Assembly: GCF_008711525.1 (NCBI RefSeq)
Contig: NZ_VXKS01000005.1
Location: 62,001 to 126,000, forward strand
Direction of reading: 5' to 3'
DNA length: 64,000 bases
Source of the DNA: Cysteiniphilum sp. JM-1
GTDB taxonomy: Bacteria > Pseudomonadota > Gammaproteobacteria > Francisellales > Francisellaceae
This document shows positions 1-7,820 of this stretch, piece by piece. Each line of letters opens with the position of its first letter. Within the stretch, counting starts at the first letter, position 1. Under the pieces are notes generated by a model, which searched no databases, was not told the DNA's origin, and worked only from the letters and a program-made list of their open reading frames with translations. The position numbers and the translations under genes were made by a program.

Positions 1-137
1 TTGATTTTCAATACGAGTTGACATAAAAGATAATACATTAAGCGCTGTTAATGTTGGCAAAGAATAGCAAAAAGCCCTTTGTGAAGCTAGTTAAATTTAT
101 GATAAAGCATCGATGAGTTATCCACACTCCTAATTTA

Positions 138-165
138 TTGCCAAATTTAAGCTATTGGGATAATT
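138..165 (+). promoter_or_regulatory. Weak candidate promoter of the toxin-antitoxin pair
   Basis: TTGCCA at 138-143 and GATAAT (or ATAATT) at 159-165 are spaced 15-16 bases apart just upstream of the higB-like gene. The spacing is a little short and the match is modest, so this is only a candidate. The first 137 bases of the window hold no gene that I can support. Confidence 0.3.
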
Positions 166-205
166 ATTGTTTTACATAATGTTGCTTATAAACTACAATC
201 AGGAC

Positions 206-487
206 ATGAAACAGATACGCATATACAAAACACCAGATGGTAAAGAACCATTTAATATATGGCTTGATAACATCAAAGACAAAATTACCAAAGCTAGGAT
301 ACGTAGGCGAATTGATCGCTTATATTTTGGCAATGAAGGTGATCATAAACATGTTGGCAATGGTGTGTTTGAACTACGACTAGCGTTTGGCTCTGGATAT
401 CGTGTTTACTATGCTAAAGAAGCTGAAATCACATATATTTTATTGCTTGGCGGTGATAAAAAACACAGCCTAACGATATTAATCTAG
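206..487 (+). CDS. HigB/RelE-family addiction-module toxin, frame broken near the 3' end
   Basis: This resembles the phage Gp49-like or 'addiction module killer protein' branch of the RelE/HigB mRNA interferases. Family landmarks are YKTPDGK near the N-terminus, a basic RIRRRIDRL helix, FELRLAFGSGYRVYY and a terminal LLLGGDKK. I chose the ATG that gives the usual start just before IRIYKTPDGK; in-frame ATGs at 167 and 179 would add 13 or 9 residues. The reading frame ends early after GGDKK. If one base is added to the A6 run at 458-463, it continues as TQPNDINLAQKYWLEL, the family's normal C-terminus. It then stops at 531 in an ATGA overlap with the antitoxin gene. The toxin as written is therefore probably inactive, or made by frameshifting, unless the run is a sequencing error. 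Confidence 0.85.
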   Translation: MKQIRIYKTPDGKEPFNIWLDNIKDKITKARIRRRIDRLYFGNEGDHKHVGNGVFELRLAFGSGYRVYYAKEAEITYILLLGGDKKHSLTILI

Positions 488-527
488 CTCAAAAATATTG
501 GCTTGAGCTAAAGTTAGGAGACCATTT

Positions 528-845
528 ATGAACAAAAATATTGAGCAAAATACAACAGATTATCATGCACACTTAATTCAAAGTTTACATGATAAAGAAG
601 AAGCCGTAGCCTATCTAGAAGTTGCGCTTGAGGAATATGAAAATGACGGTGATAGTCAAGCTTTTATGCTTGCACTTAAAAATATCGTTGAAGCGCAAGG
701 CGGAGTAGGCTCTTTATCAAAAAAGACTGGGTTAGATCGAGCACACTTATATAGAGTGTTATCCAGCAAAGGAAATCCAAGATTTATAACACTTGGCAAT
801 ATATTGAAAGCTTTGGGTTTTAAATTATCAGTAAATTCCGTCTAA
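528..845 (+). CDS. HigA-like antitoxin with XRE-type helix-turn-helix
   Basis: A 105-residue probable antidote of the family always found just downstream of Gp49-like toxins. The N-terminal part (DKEEAVAYLEVALEEYENDGD) is the toxin-binding and family-specific region. The C-terminal half carries the DNA-binding helix-turn-helix: GSLSKKTGLDRAHLYRVLSSKGNPRFITL. A good ribosome-binding site (TTAGGAG) lies just before the ATG. The protein should neutralise the toxin and repress the shared promoter. It is intact, unlike the toxin gene, which fits a decaying module kept for immunity, although that is inference. Confidence 0.9.
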   Translation: MNKNIEQNTTDYHAHLIQSLHDKEEAVAYLEVALEEYENDGDSQAFMLALKNIVEAQGGVGSLSKKTGLDRAHLYRVLSSKGNPRFITLGNILKALGFKLSVNSV

Positions 846-889
846 ACCCACATAAACTTAAAAACAAAAAGCACGTATTTTGAGTCAGA

Positions 890-2308
890 TTATATAGCAT
901 CTTGTATTATTTCCTCAATCGCAGAAATCGCTTTTGCAACATTAGCAACTGCCGTACCACCCATTGCTGTCTTACTATTAACCGCTGACTCAATGCTCAA
1001 CACTTGATAAACATCGTCATCAATCATCACTGAAAAATGCTGAAATTCAGAAAGTGTTAAATCAGTTAATGACTTATTTTTACTTAAAGCATACGCGGTA
1101 ATTTCTCCGACAATATGATGTGCTTTTCTAAAGGCAATACCTTTTTTAGAAAGATAATCAGCAAGCTCCGTTGCCACACAAAAACTACCATCATAGTTTT
1201 TATCTTTATTTACCGCCAAGCTTTCAACAGTTATCGTCGTTACTTTCAACAAGTCACTCACGGTGTCAACCGCAGCAAAAAGTGCTTCTTTATCCTCTTG
1301 CAGATCTTTGTTATACCCCGATGGTAAGGCTTTAACGGTTGTTAGTAATGCAACTAAATAGCCATTTAAACGTCCTGCTTTGCCACGAACCAACTCCATC
1401 GCATCAGGGTTTTTCTTCTGCGGCATAAGTGATGAACCCGTCGTGACTAAATCACTCATTTCAACCAAACCAAACTCGGTCGTTGAATAGATAATCATAT
1501 CCTCAGCAAAGCGACTTAAATGCGTCCCAATAAGGCTAATCGCAGCTAATAGTTCAATAATGTAATCGCGATCACTGACTGCATCCAAGCTATTTTTGGC
1601 AATCTCATCAAACCCCAACGCATCTGCCATTTTCTGGCGATCTAATGCCCAAGCATTGCCAGCAATCGCCCCCATACCTAAAGGCGAGACATTAACGCGT
1701 TTTTTAATATCAATAAGTCTCTCATAATCGCGTTTAAGCATCTCATAAAAAGATAAGAAATAATGCCCCCAAGTGATTGGTTGCGCTTGTTGCAAATGCG
1801 TATAACCCATGACAAACACATCAACATTGGCTTTGGTTTGCGTAACAAAAGCCGCTTGCAAGGCCTTGATCAAATCGCATAAATGCTCAATATGATCAAG
1901 CACCCACAACCTTGTGGCACAAGAGACTTGTTCATTACGCGATCTCCCCGTATTGGCTTTATAGGCAAGGTCACCTATTTTATCAACTAGCGATTGCTCT
2001 ACAAAGGTATGGATATCTTCAACGCCATCATTGATTGCCTGCTGAATAAGGTATGGATTATTATTAACCTCATGTTCGATCTCTGCTAAGGCTTGATGCA
2101 ACGCCTTCAATTCGTTATCAGATAAAACATTGATCTCACATAACGCTTCAGTAAATGCTTCTGTCGCTTTGATATCATAGGAGAAAAGCCGATAATCAAA
2201 ACTTAATGACTCATTAAAGCGTACAAATAAGGGATTATTATCCTCACTAAAACGCCCACCCCAGAGTTTTTGTTTTTCTTTTTTTCCTTTTTTAATTACT
2301 TCTGCCAT
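890..2308 (-). CDS. argH: Argininosuccinate lyase
   Basis: Last step of arginine synthesis: argininosuccinate to arginine and fumarate. The 472-residue protein shows the family start KLWGGRFSE, the TGRSRNEQV loop, the HLQQAQP motif and the signature GSSLMPQKKNPD that carries the catalytic serine loop. It is the last gene of the minus-strand arginine operon and its start overlaps the end of argE' by 13 bases. It has an AAAGGA ribosome-binding site. It belongs to the long, widespread ArgH type and does not look like the shorter Bacteroidetes ArgH, so the operon may be a mosaic. Confidence 0.96.
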   Translation of the reverse strand: MAEVIKKGKKEKQKLWGGRFSEDNNPLFVRFNESLSFDYRLFSYDIKATEAFTEALCEINVLSDNELKALHQALAEIEHEVNNNPYLIQQAINDGVEDIHTFVEQSLVDKIGDLAYKANTGRSRNEQVSCATRLWVLDHIEHLCDLIKALQAAFVTQTKANVDVFVMGYTHLQQAQPITWGHYFLSFYEMLKRDYERLIDIKKRVNVSPLGMGAIAGNAWALDRQKMADALGFDEIAKNSLDAVSDRDYIIELLAAISLIGTHLSRFAEDMIIYSTTEFGLVEMSDLVTTGSSLMPQKKNPDAMELVRGKAGRLNGYLVALLTTVKALPSGYNKDLQEDKEALFAAVDTVSDLLKVTTITVESLAVNKDKNYDGSFCVATELADYLSKKGIAFRKAHHIVGEITAYALSKNKSLTDLTLSEFQHFSVMIDDDVYQVLSIESAVNSKTAMGGTAVANVAKAISAIEEIIQDAI

Positions 2309-3414
2309 GGCTTATCCTTTAATTCATTAAAAAATGTGATAAAAAATAGAACTCCCTCGTTGATTTGCTCTACATAAATAAATTCATCGGCACTGTGGGA
2401 GCGCTTTGAATCTCCTGGTGAGAGCTTAACACTCGGGCAATTCACAATCGCTTGATCTGACGTCGTTGGCGAGCCATAACTATTGATACCTTTTGCTAAT
2501 AATGCGTGCATTAATGGATGCTCAAGTGGCGTTTTACTAGGCTTAATGCGTAGTGATCTAGGTGTAATCTCTGATGACATATACTGGCGCATAATATGCA
2601 GTACATCGTCATTGCCATAGGCATCAGTCGATCTAACATCAACAACAAAATGACATTTTTCAGGGACAACATTATGCTTCACACCAGCATCAATCATCGT
2701 CACACTCATTTTCACATCACCCAATGTCTCTGAAGTTTGAGCAAATTGATAATTGTTAATCCAATTAATATCATCAACAGCTTTTAATATTGCATTATCT
2801 CCCTCATCGCGTGCAGCGTGTCCTGTCTTGCCATGGGCGACACAATCACAAACCATTAAACCCTTTTCGCTAATCGCAAGCTCCATACTCGTTGGTTCAC
2901 CAACAATCGCAAAATCAATAGCATCAAAAAAGGTTAGCGCCAACTCAGCACCATTTTGCCCTGAGATCTCCTCTTCCGCAGCCGCGCATAACAACAAATT
3001 AAAAGGTAAATCTTTCTTTTGATAAAAATAACTGAAGGTAATTATCATGCTCACCAATGCGCCTCCGGCATCATTGGATCCCAAGCCATATAACTTACCA
3101 TCAATAATTTCAGCATAATACGGATCACGGGTATAGCTTTTGCTCGGTGGCACCGTGTCATGATGTGAAATCAGTAAAACAGATGGTTTATTATCATCAT
3201 AATATTTATTCTTAGCACACACATTATTGCCAACTAAGGTACTAGCAATACCACGTTCAAACAGCCATTGTTGAATAAATGTCGCACTTTGTGCCTCATC
3301 TTTTGAAATCGATGGGATTTCAATTAAACACTTGAGCAATGCTAAGGCTTCTGCTTGTTTATGTATTATCTCTTCAATCAACACATCAGAATGCATACTT
3401 ATACTATTTGTCAT
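2296..3414 (-). CDS. M20-family deacylase ArgE' (N-acetyl- or N-succinylcitrulline deacylase)
   Basis: Zinc peptidase M20/ArgE-DapE fold: metal-ligand motif SHHDTVP near residue 85, GLGSNDAGG, then AAAEEEISGQNG with the catalytic Glu pair, and a dimerisation region beginning EKGLMVCDCVAHGKTGHAARDEGDN. This last stretch is strikingly like the ArgE-type protein of Bacteroidetes arginine operons. In pathways that use acylated ornithine carbamoyltransferase, this enzyme removes the acyl group from acylcitrulline rather than from acylornithine. That role is inferred here from the neighbouring argF'. An AAGGG ribosome-binding site precedes the ATG. Confidence 0.85.
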   Translation of the reverse strand: MTNSISMHSDVLIEEIIHKQAEALALLKCLIEIPSISKDEAQSATFIQQWLFERGIASTLVGNNVCAKNKYYDDNKPSVLLISHHDTVPPSKSYTRDPYYAEIIDGKLYGLGSNDAGGALVSMIITFSYFYQKKDLPFNLLLCAAAEEEISGQNGAELALTFFDAIDFAIVGEPTSMELAISEKGLMVCDCVAHGKTGHAARDEGDNAILKAVDDINWINNYQFAQTSETLGDVKMSVTMIDAGVKHNVVPEKCHFVVDVRSTDAYGNDDVLHIMRQYMSSEITPRSLRIKPSKTPLEHPLMHALLAKGINSYGSPTTSDQAIVNCPSVKLSPGDSKRSHSADEFIYVEQINEGVLFFITFFNELKDKPWQK

Positions 3415-3458
3415 TAATTAATACCCTTAAATCAGATCGATTGTTACTATATTTCTTC

Positions 3459-3605
3459 AACACCCCGCCTCGCAAGCTCGGCACCCCTCTTGAAAAGAGG
3501 GGAATTAATATTCAACCTTTTCGATACATCCCTTCGTTTAAACAAGGGCTTTTCTACATTCCCCTCTTTTCAAGAGGGGTGGCAGTCGTAGACTGACGGG
3601 GTGTT
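3459..3605. repeat. MITE-like nested inverted repeat at the 3' end of argB
   Basis: The element is bounded by 9-base inverted ends, AACACCCCG at 3459-3467 and CGGGGTGTT at 3597-3605. Inside are two perfectly complementary 24-base arms, 3482-3505 and 3558-3581. Each arm is itself a hairpin (CCCCTCTT...AAGAGGGG). It occupies the argB-argE' gap and runs into the argB reading frame, supplying the last dozen or so codons and the stop. It has no coding capacity of its own. I see no convincing target-site duplication. Confidence 0.8.
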
Positions 3606-4442
3606 TATAAAGTGATTACACTTCTCAGACACATTCTTTACCTCCTCTAACTGTATTGTCGTGACTTTAGCTTTCTCACCTTGCAAGCTACGAGCAATAT
3701 TATCCGCATTACTAATTACCACTTGATAAACGTTAGAGGCTAATGCATCAAAGCAATTCTCAAGTTTCACCAACATGCCTTGTTGGATCTTGCCTTTTGC
3801 TTTTAAATGTTGATAGACATTTAAATCTAAGGTTTCAATCAATGAGTGTGGATTAGCAATATCCTCATAAACCCCTGCCAAATCCATACAATAATATAGA
3901 TTGACCTGATATTGATGCGCCAAAGCTTTTGCAATTTCATATGCTACTGTGTCGGCATTGGTATTTAAAAGCTGCCCGTTGCCATCATGCGTAATCGGTG
4001 CAATGACAGGTAAAAAGCCATTATTGATCAAATCAATTAATACATTACGATTAACTGCTTTAACATCACCCACAAAACCAAAATCATGCGTTTGAATTCC
4101 GCGTTTGTTGCTCAGTAGCAAATTAGCATCGACACCGCTTAGCCCCCAAGCATTTATACCCATGGCTTGCAGCTTAGCAACTATCTGTTTATTGATGATC
4201 CCGGCTAACACCATCGTTACCAGATCTAATGACACTTTATCAGTCATACGCCGACCATTAACAAAGGTAGATTCAACACCTAGACGCTCGGCTAACTCGG
4301 TAACTTGATCGCCACCGCCATGCACGATAACACATGGATCACTTGGCTTTGAAATAGCATGTAATAGCGTATTAAGCTTGTTTTCATCATCGATTACACG
4401 CCCACCTAACTTGATGATATTTAGCGCTTTATTCAACTTCAT
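3570..4442 (-). CDS. argB: N-acyl-glutamate kinase ArgB (acetylglutamate kinase family)
   Basis: Phosphorylates N-acylglutamate, the second step of ornithine synthesis. Amino-acid-kinase motifs are present: IIKLGGRV at the N-terminus, VHGGGDQV, NGRRMTD, and the C-terminal KLENCFDALASNVYQVVIS nucleotide-binding part. The overall pattern (NGRRMTD, INKQIVAKLQAMGINAWGLSG, DFGFVGDV) follows Bacteroidetes ArgB. The chosen ATG gives MKLNKALNIIKLGG and overlaps the end of argF' by 14 bases; an upstream start would add six residues. The last residues (about INTPSVYDCHPS) are encoded by an inserted inverted repeat, so the native C-terminus has been replaced. Confidence 0.92.
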   Translation of the reverse strand: MKLNKALNIIKLGGRVIDDENKLNTLLHAISKPSDPCVIVHGGGDQVTELAERLGVESTFVNGRRMTDKVSLDLVTMVLAGIINKQIVAKLQAMGINAWGLSGVDANLLLSNKRGIQTHDFGFVGDVKAVNRNVLIDLINNGFLPVIAPITHDGNGQLLNTNADTVAYEIAKALAHQYQVNLYYCMDLAGVYEDIANPHSLIETLDLNVYQHLKAKGKIQQGMLVKLENCFDALASNVYQVVISNADNIARSLQGEKAKVTTIQLEEVKNVSEKCNHFINTPSVYDCHPS

Positions 4443-5442
4443 CGGCATAGACCTTTTCATTCAATAATGGTGTTTTTGACGTTTGTAACTTCAACGTTTT
4501 GACAAGTTCGGATAGCACATATTGCGCGGTATAGAGTCGATTCTCGGCTTGCTCGATAACAATTGAGCATTCAGAATCAAGCACATCATCAGCAATCACT
4601 AAATTACGTCTCACGGGCAAACAGTGCATCACCTTGGCATTGGGAGCATTTTTTAGTTTCTCTTGAGTAATCATCCATTTGTCATCAGTATTGATCACCT
4701 TGCCGTATTCTTTAGTGCTTGACCAATTTTTGACATAGATAAAATCAGCATCTTTAAATGCTTCATCTTGGTCATAGACCACTTGAGCATCACCGATAAA
4801 CTCTGAATCCAGTTCATAACCTTCAGGATGTGTTATTACAAACTCATAATCCATCAACTGCATACCCTCAGCAAACGAATTTGCTACTGCATGTGGCAAG
4901 GGATTAACATGTGGCGCCCAACTTAACACAACTTTTGGTTTTTTTAGTTTTTTTGGTTTTTTATACTCTTCAATCGTTAGAATATCAGCCAGACTCTGTA
5001 AAGGATGACGCAAAGCTGATTCTAAATTCACTATTGGGCAATCCGTATATTTTTTAAATGCACTAAAGATTTGTTCTTGATAGTCTTGCTCTTTGTCATT
5101 GAGCTTGGCAAAGGAGCGAATTGCGACAATGTCACAATAGCTTGCAATGACTTGAGCGGCCTCTTTGATATGCTCAGGTTTATCAGCATTCATCACCACA
5201 CCTTCGCTAAACTCCAGTGCCCAGCCATTATTCACATCAATTGGTAATACATTTAAACCAATATTTTGTGCCGCTTTTATCGTTGAAATTTTAGTGCGTA
5301 AACTTGGATTTAAAAAAATAATGCCTAAAGTTTTATGTGCACCTAATTTATCATTAGCATGTGGATTTTGCTTAATCTCAATACATGATTGAATCGCTTC
5401 TTGGATATTATCTATATCGTTAATACTTAAATACTGCTGCAT
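4429..5442 (-). CDS. N-acylornithine carbamoyltransferase (N-succinyl/N-acetylornithine type, ArgF')
   Basis: Transfers a carbamoyl group to an acylated ornithine. The 337-residue protein has the carbamoyl-phosphate loop as NPSLRTK, not the STRT of ordinary OTCase. It also has RHPLQSLADILTIEEY, SWAPHVNPLPHAVANSF and MHCLPVRRN. These track the Bacteroides fragilis succinylornithine transcarbamylase closely. The specificity residue, Pro in the KPEH motif (Pro90 in B. fragilis, residue 89 here), is the one associated with succinylornithine; the Xanthomonas acetylornithine enzyme has Glu there. The start is set by TAGGAG eight bases before the ATG; upstream in-frame codons are made of repeat sequence. 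Confidence 0.88.
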   Translation of the reverse strand: MQQYLSINDIDNIQEAIQSCIEIKQNPHANDKLGAHKTLGIIFLNPSLRTKISTIKAAQNIGLNVLPIDVNNGWALEFSEGVVMNADKPEHIKEAAQVIASYCDIVAIRSFAKLNDKEQDYQEQIFSAFKKYTDCPIVNLESALRHPLQSLADILTIEEYKKPKKLKKPKVVLSWAPHVNPLPHAVANSFAEGMQLMDYEFVITHPEGYELDSEFIGDAQVVYDQDEAFKDADFIYVKNWSSTKEYGKVINTDDKWMITQEKLKNAPNAKVMHCLPVRRNLVIADDVLDSECSIVIEQAENRLYTAQYVLSELVKTLKLQTSKTPLLNEKVYADEVE

Positions 5443-5489
5443 GTTTTTCACTCCTAGAAACTGTGTTTCTTTTATCTTATAAATTCTCT

Positions 5490-5672
5490 GTTGGCTAAGC
5501 ATAGTCGAAGCCCTCACATTTGCGTTGGCTGAGCGTTAGTCGAAGCCATTATAAATGTTATCCCTCACCCACGCAGCCCAAGCTGCACGAGCAATCCCGC
5601 AAGGGGAGAGGTGCCAGTTGATGAAACTTATGTCATATGATTATCATGCTACCCTTCGACTTCGCTCAGGGT
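5490..5672. repeat. Cluster of REP-like repeats between argD and argF'
   Basis: Three related units appear: GTTGGCTAAGCATAGTCGAAGCC-like at 5490-5512, a close copy at 5524-5547, and an inverted-type unit ACCCTTCGACTTCGCTCAGGGT at 5651-5672. Between them lies another palindromic block (CCCTCACCC ... GGGGAGAGG, about 5572-5612). The last unit lies inside the argD frame and encodes its final residues (TLSEVEG and stop). The rest fills the gap to argF'. These resemble dispersed intergenic palindromes found in many genomes. Confidence 0.75.
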
Positions 5673-6824
5673 GCGATGTGTGCTTTTGGATAAATGCTTA
5701 GCTTCAATCACTTCTTTTAATGCCAAAATAAATGCATCTATATGCGATTGCTGAATCGTCAGTGCGGGCAGTATACGCATCACTTGTCCGGCTTGAGCCA
5801 CACCAGTAAATATATGCTTTTGCTTTAAAAGCGCATCACGAATTGCCTTACAATCTAAGCTAAATTCAACACCTAGCATAAGCCCTCGCCCTCTTACGGT
5901 TGTCACTTCAGGGATTTGTAGTAATTGTTCTTTTAAATATGCCCCTTGGTGCTTGGCATGATTAACAAGTGCTTCATCGTCAATGACTTCAAGCACAGCT
6001 AACATCGCAGCACAGGCAAGATAACTACCACCAAAGGTTGTGCCTAACATGTTTTTCAATACCGGAACATCATCTTTGATTAATACGCCACCAACAGGAA
6101 AGCCATTACCCGCCCCCTTAGCAAAGGTAATCAAATCCGGTTCAATACCGGATTGCTGAAAACTAAAAAACTCCCCTGTGCGCCCAAAGCCAGATTGAAT
6201 CTCATCAACAATTAACTTTGCACCGTACTTTTGACATAACTCACTTGCCGTCTGTAGAAAATGTATATCCGGCTCATAGATACCGGCAATGCCCTGTACA
6301 CCTTCAACAATCACTGCAGCCACGTCATTATCCATCGCTTTTTTCAACGCACCTATATCATTTAACGGCACACTAATGACTTGAAAACCGTTTGAAAACG
6401 GTGATTGAATGGCAAGATTATCAGTAACTGCTAAGGCGAGATTTGTGCGCCCATGAAAGCTATTATTAATGCTAATGATCTTATTGCGCTTGGTGACAAC
6501 ACCAGCAAGTTTAAGCGCATTTTCTACCGCTTCCGCTCCTGAGTTGACTAGAAATAACTGGTAATTATGACAGCCACTTAATTGTGCTAGTTTATCTGCC
6601 AGATGTTGTTGCATCGGCATCTCAATACTATTGGAATAAAAACCGATATGTTGCAACTGTTGAGTGATTCTTTCAATATAATGCGGATGGCTATGCCCAA
6701 TCGAGATCACTGCATGTCCACCGTATAAATCAAGATATTGTTGATCATTGCTATCCCAAACATATAAATCTTTGGCTTTATTTAATGCAATGGGATAACG
6801 ATCATATACTTCATATAAATTCAT
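5649..6824 (-). CDS. argD: Acylornithine aminotransferase (class III, PLP-dependent)
   Basis: Converts N-acylglutamate semialdehyde to N-acylornithine using glutamate. Landmarks are LYGGHAVISIGHSHP near the N-terminus, NSGAEAVENALKLA, FHGRTNLALAVTDN, the DEIQSGFGRTG motif and the PLP lysine in FAKGAGNGFPVGG. The sequence follows the Bacteroidetes arginine-operon aminotransferase, which lacks some N-terminal residues of E. coli ArgD. An AAGGTGA ribosome-binding site precedes the ATG. The end of the protein, after about AKHLSKST, is repeat-encoded and ends TLSEVEG, so the original C-terminus has been overwritten. Confidence 0.93.
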   Translation of the reverse strand: MNLYEVYDRYPIALNKAKDLYVWDSNDQQYLDLYGGHAVISIGHSHPHYIERITQQLQHIGFYSNSIEMPMQQHLADKLAQLSGCHNYQLFLVNSGAEAVENALKLAGVVTKRNKIISINNSFHGRTNLALAVTDNLAIQSPFSNGFQVISVPLNDIGALKKAMDNDVAAVIVEGVQGIAGIYEPDIHFLQTASELCQKYGAKLIVDEIQSGFGRTGEFFSFQQSGIEPDLITFAKGAGNGFPVGGVLIKDDVPVLKNMLGTTFGGSYLACAAMLAVLEVIDDEALVNHAKHQGAYLKEQLLQIPEVTTVRGRGLMLGVEFSLDCKAIRDALLKQKHIFTGVAQAGQVMRILPALTIQQSHIDAFILALKEVIEAKHLSKSTHRTLSEVEG

Positions 6825-6833
6825 AAAATCACC

Positions 6834-7814
6834 TTAAAAAACACTGGCTTTGAGGGATAGGCCTAACTCACAAGGCAAACCAAACATCAGATTCATATTT
6901 TGTAGAGCGTGCCCTGAAGCCCCTTTAATCAAGTTATCAATGACACTGACAACATGCAGATACTCACCATGTTTTTTCACGGATAATAAACAAGCATTGG
7001 TATTAACAACCATTTTTAAATCTGGCTCATGATCAAGCACTTTGACAAAGGTACTTTGCTCGTAAAATGCTTGCAAAATTCGTTGTGCCTTTATTTCAGT
7101 GAGATCTGACTTAAAATAAATCGAGGCAAAAATACCACGACTAAAATTCCCTCGCATTGGCACAAATAATATTTGATTGTTTGCTGATAACTTAAGTTCC
7201 TGTTTAATTTCAGTCAGATGCTGATGTGAGAATGCTTTATAGACAGACATATTATTAGTGCGCCAGCTAAAATGTGAAGTTCCACTGTGCATCACACCGG
7301 CACCTGTTGAGCCGGTAATGGCATTGATATGAACATCGCCATCAACATAATGACGAAAAGGCATTAAAGCTAGAAGTATTGCAGTCGCAAAGCAACCAGG
7401 ATTGGCAATATTAGATCCAATTGCAACCGCACTTTGCTTAATATCCGCCAAACCATAGACAAAATCTGGATTTGCCTGAGTATCTCGATGATCCTGACTT
7501 AAGTCAATTATCTTAGTACCCTGCTTGAATTGATGAGATTTAAGTGCTTCTTTGGCTTGCCCGTGCCCCACACATAAAAACACGACATCGACATTATAAT
7601 TTATCTCTTTATCGAATACGCGTTTATTATCGATCAGATAGAAATCATGATGGGTTTTGGCAATTAACTCACCGCCTTGTGAGGCACTATGTATGAATTG
7701 AATATCCACCTGTGGGTGATGAGTCAGTAGTCGCAATAACTCACCAGCGGTATAACCCGCACCGCCTAAAATACCAACCTTTATTTTTTTTATTTTTTTG
7801 TTATGCTCATTCAT
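6834..7814 (-). CDS. argC: N-acyl-gamma-glutamyl-phosphate reductase
   Basis: Reduces acylglutamyl phosphate to the semialdehyde with NADPH. The 326-residue protein has the Rossmann motif GILGGAGYTAGELLRLL, the catalytic cysteine in NPGCFATA, GSTGAGV and a C-terminal KGASGHALQNMNLMFGL. Together with FSWRTNNMSVYKAFSHQH this is the Bacteroidetes-like type 1 ArgC. It lies only a few bases from argD and from the GNAT-argG gene, so the genes are almost certainly cotranscribed. GAGG precedes the ATG. Confidence 0.95.
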   Translation of the reverse strand: MNEHNKKIKKIKVGILGGAGYTAGELLRLLTHHPQVDIQFIHSASQGGELIAKTHHDFYLIDNKRVFDKEINYNVDVVFLCVGHGQAKEALKSHQFKQGTKIIDLSQDHRDTQANPDFVYGLADIKQSAVAIGSNIANPGCFATAILLALMPFRHYVDGDVHINAITGSTGAGVMHSGTSHFSWRTNNMSVYKAFSHQHLTEIKQELKLSANNQILFVPMRGNFSRGIFASIYFKSDLTEIKAQRILQAFYEQSTFVKVLDHEPDLKMVVNTNACLLSVKKHGEYLHVVSVIDNLIKGASGHALQNMNLMFGLPCELGLSLKASVF

Positions 7815-7820
7815 AAAACC

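Noticed and set aside
118-126. Perfect DnaA box TTATCCACA near the window start
   Set aside because: It is isolated. A second perfect match occurs inside tolA near 27320, so single copies are expected by chance in AT-rich DNA. No cluster, dnaA or dnaN is present.
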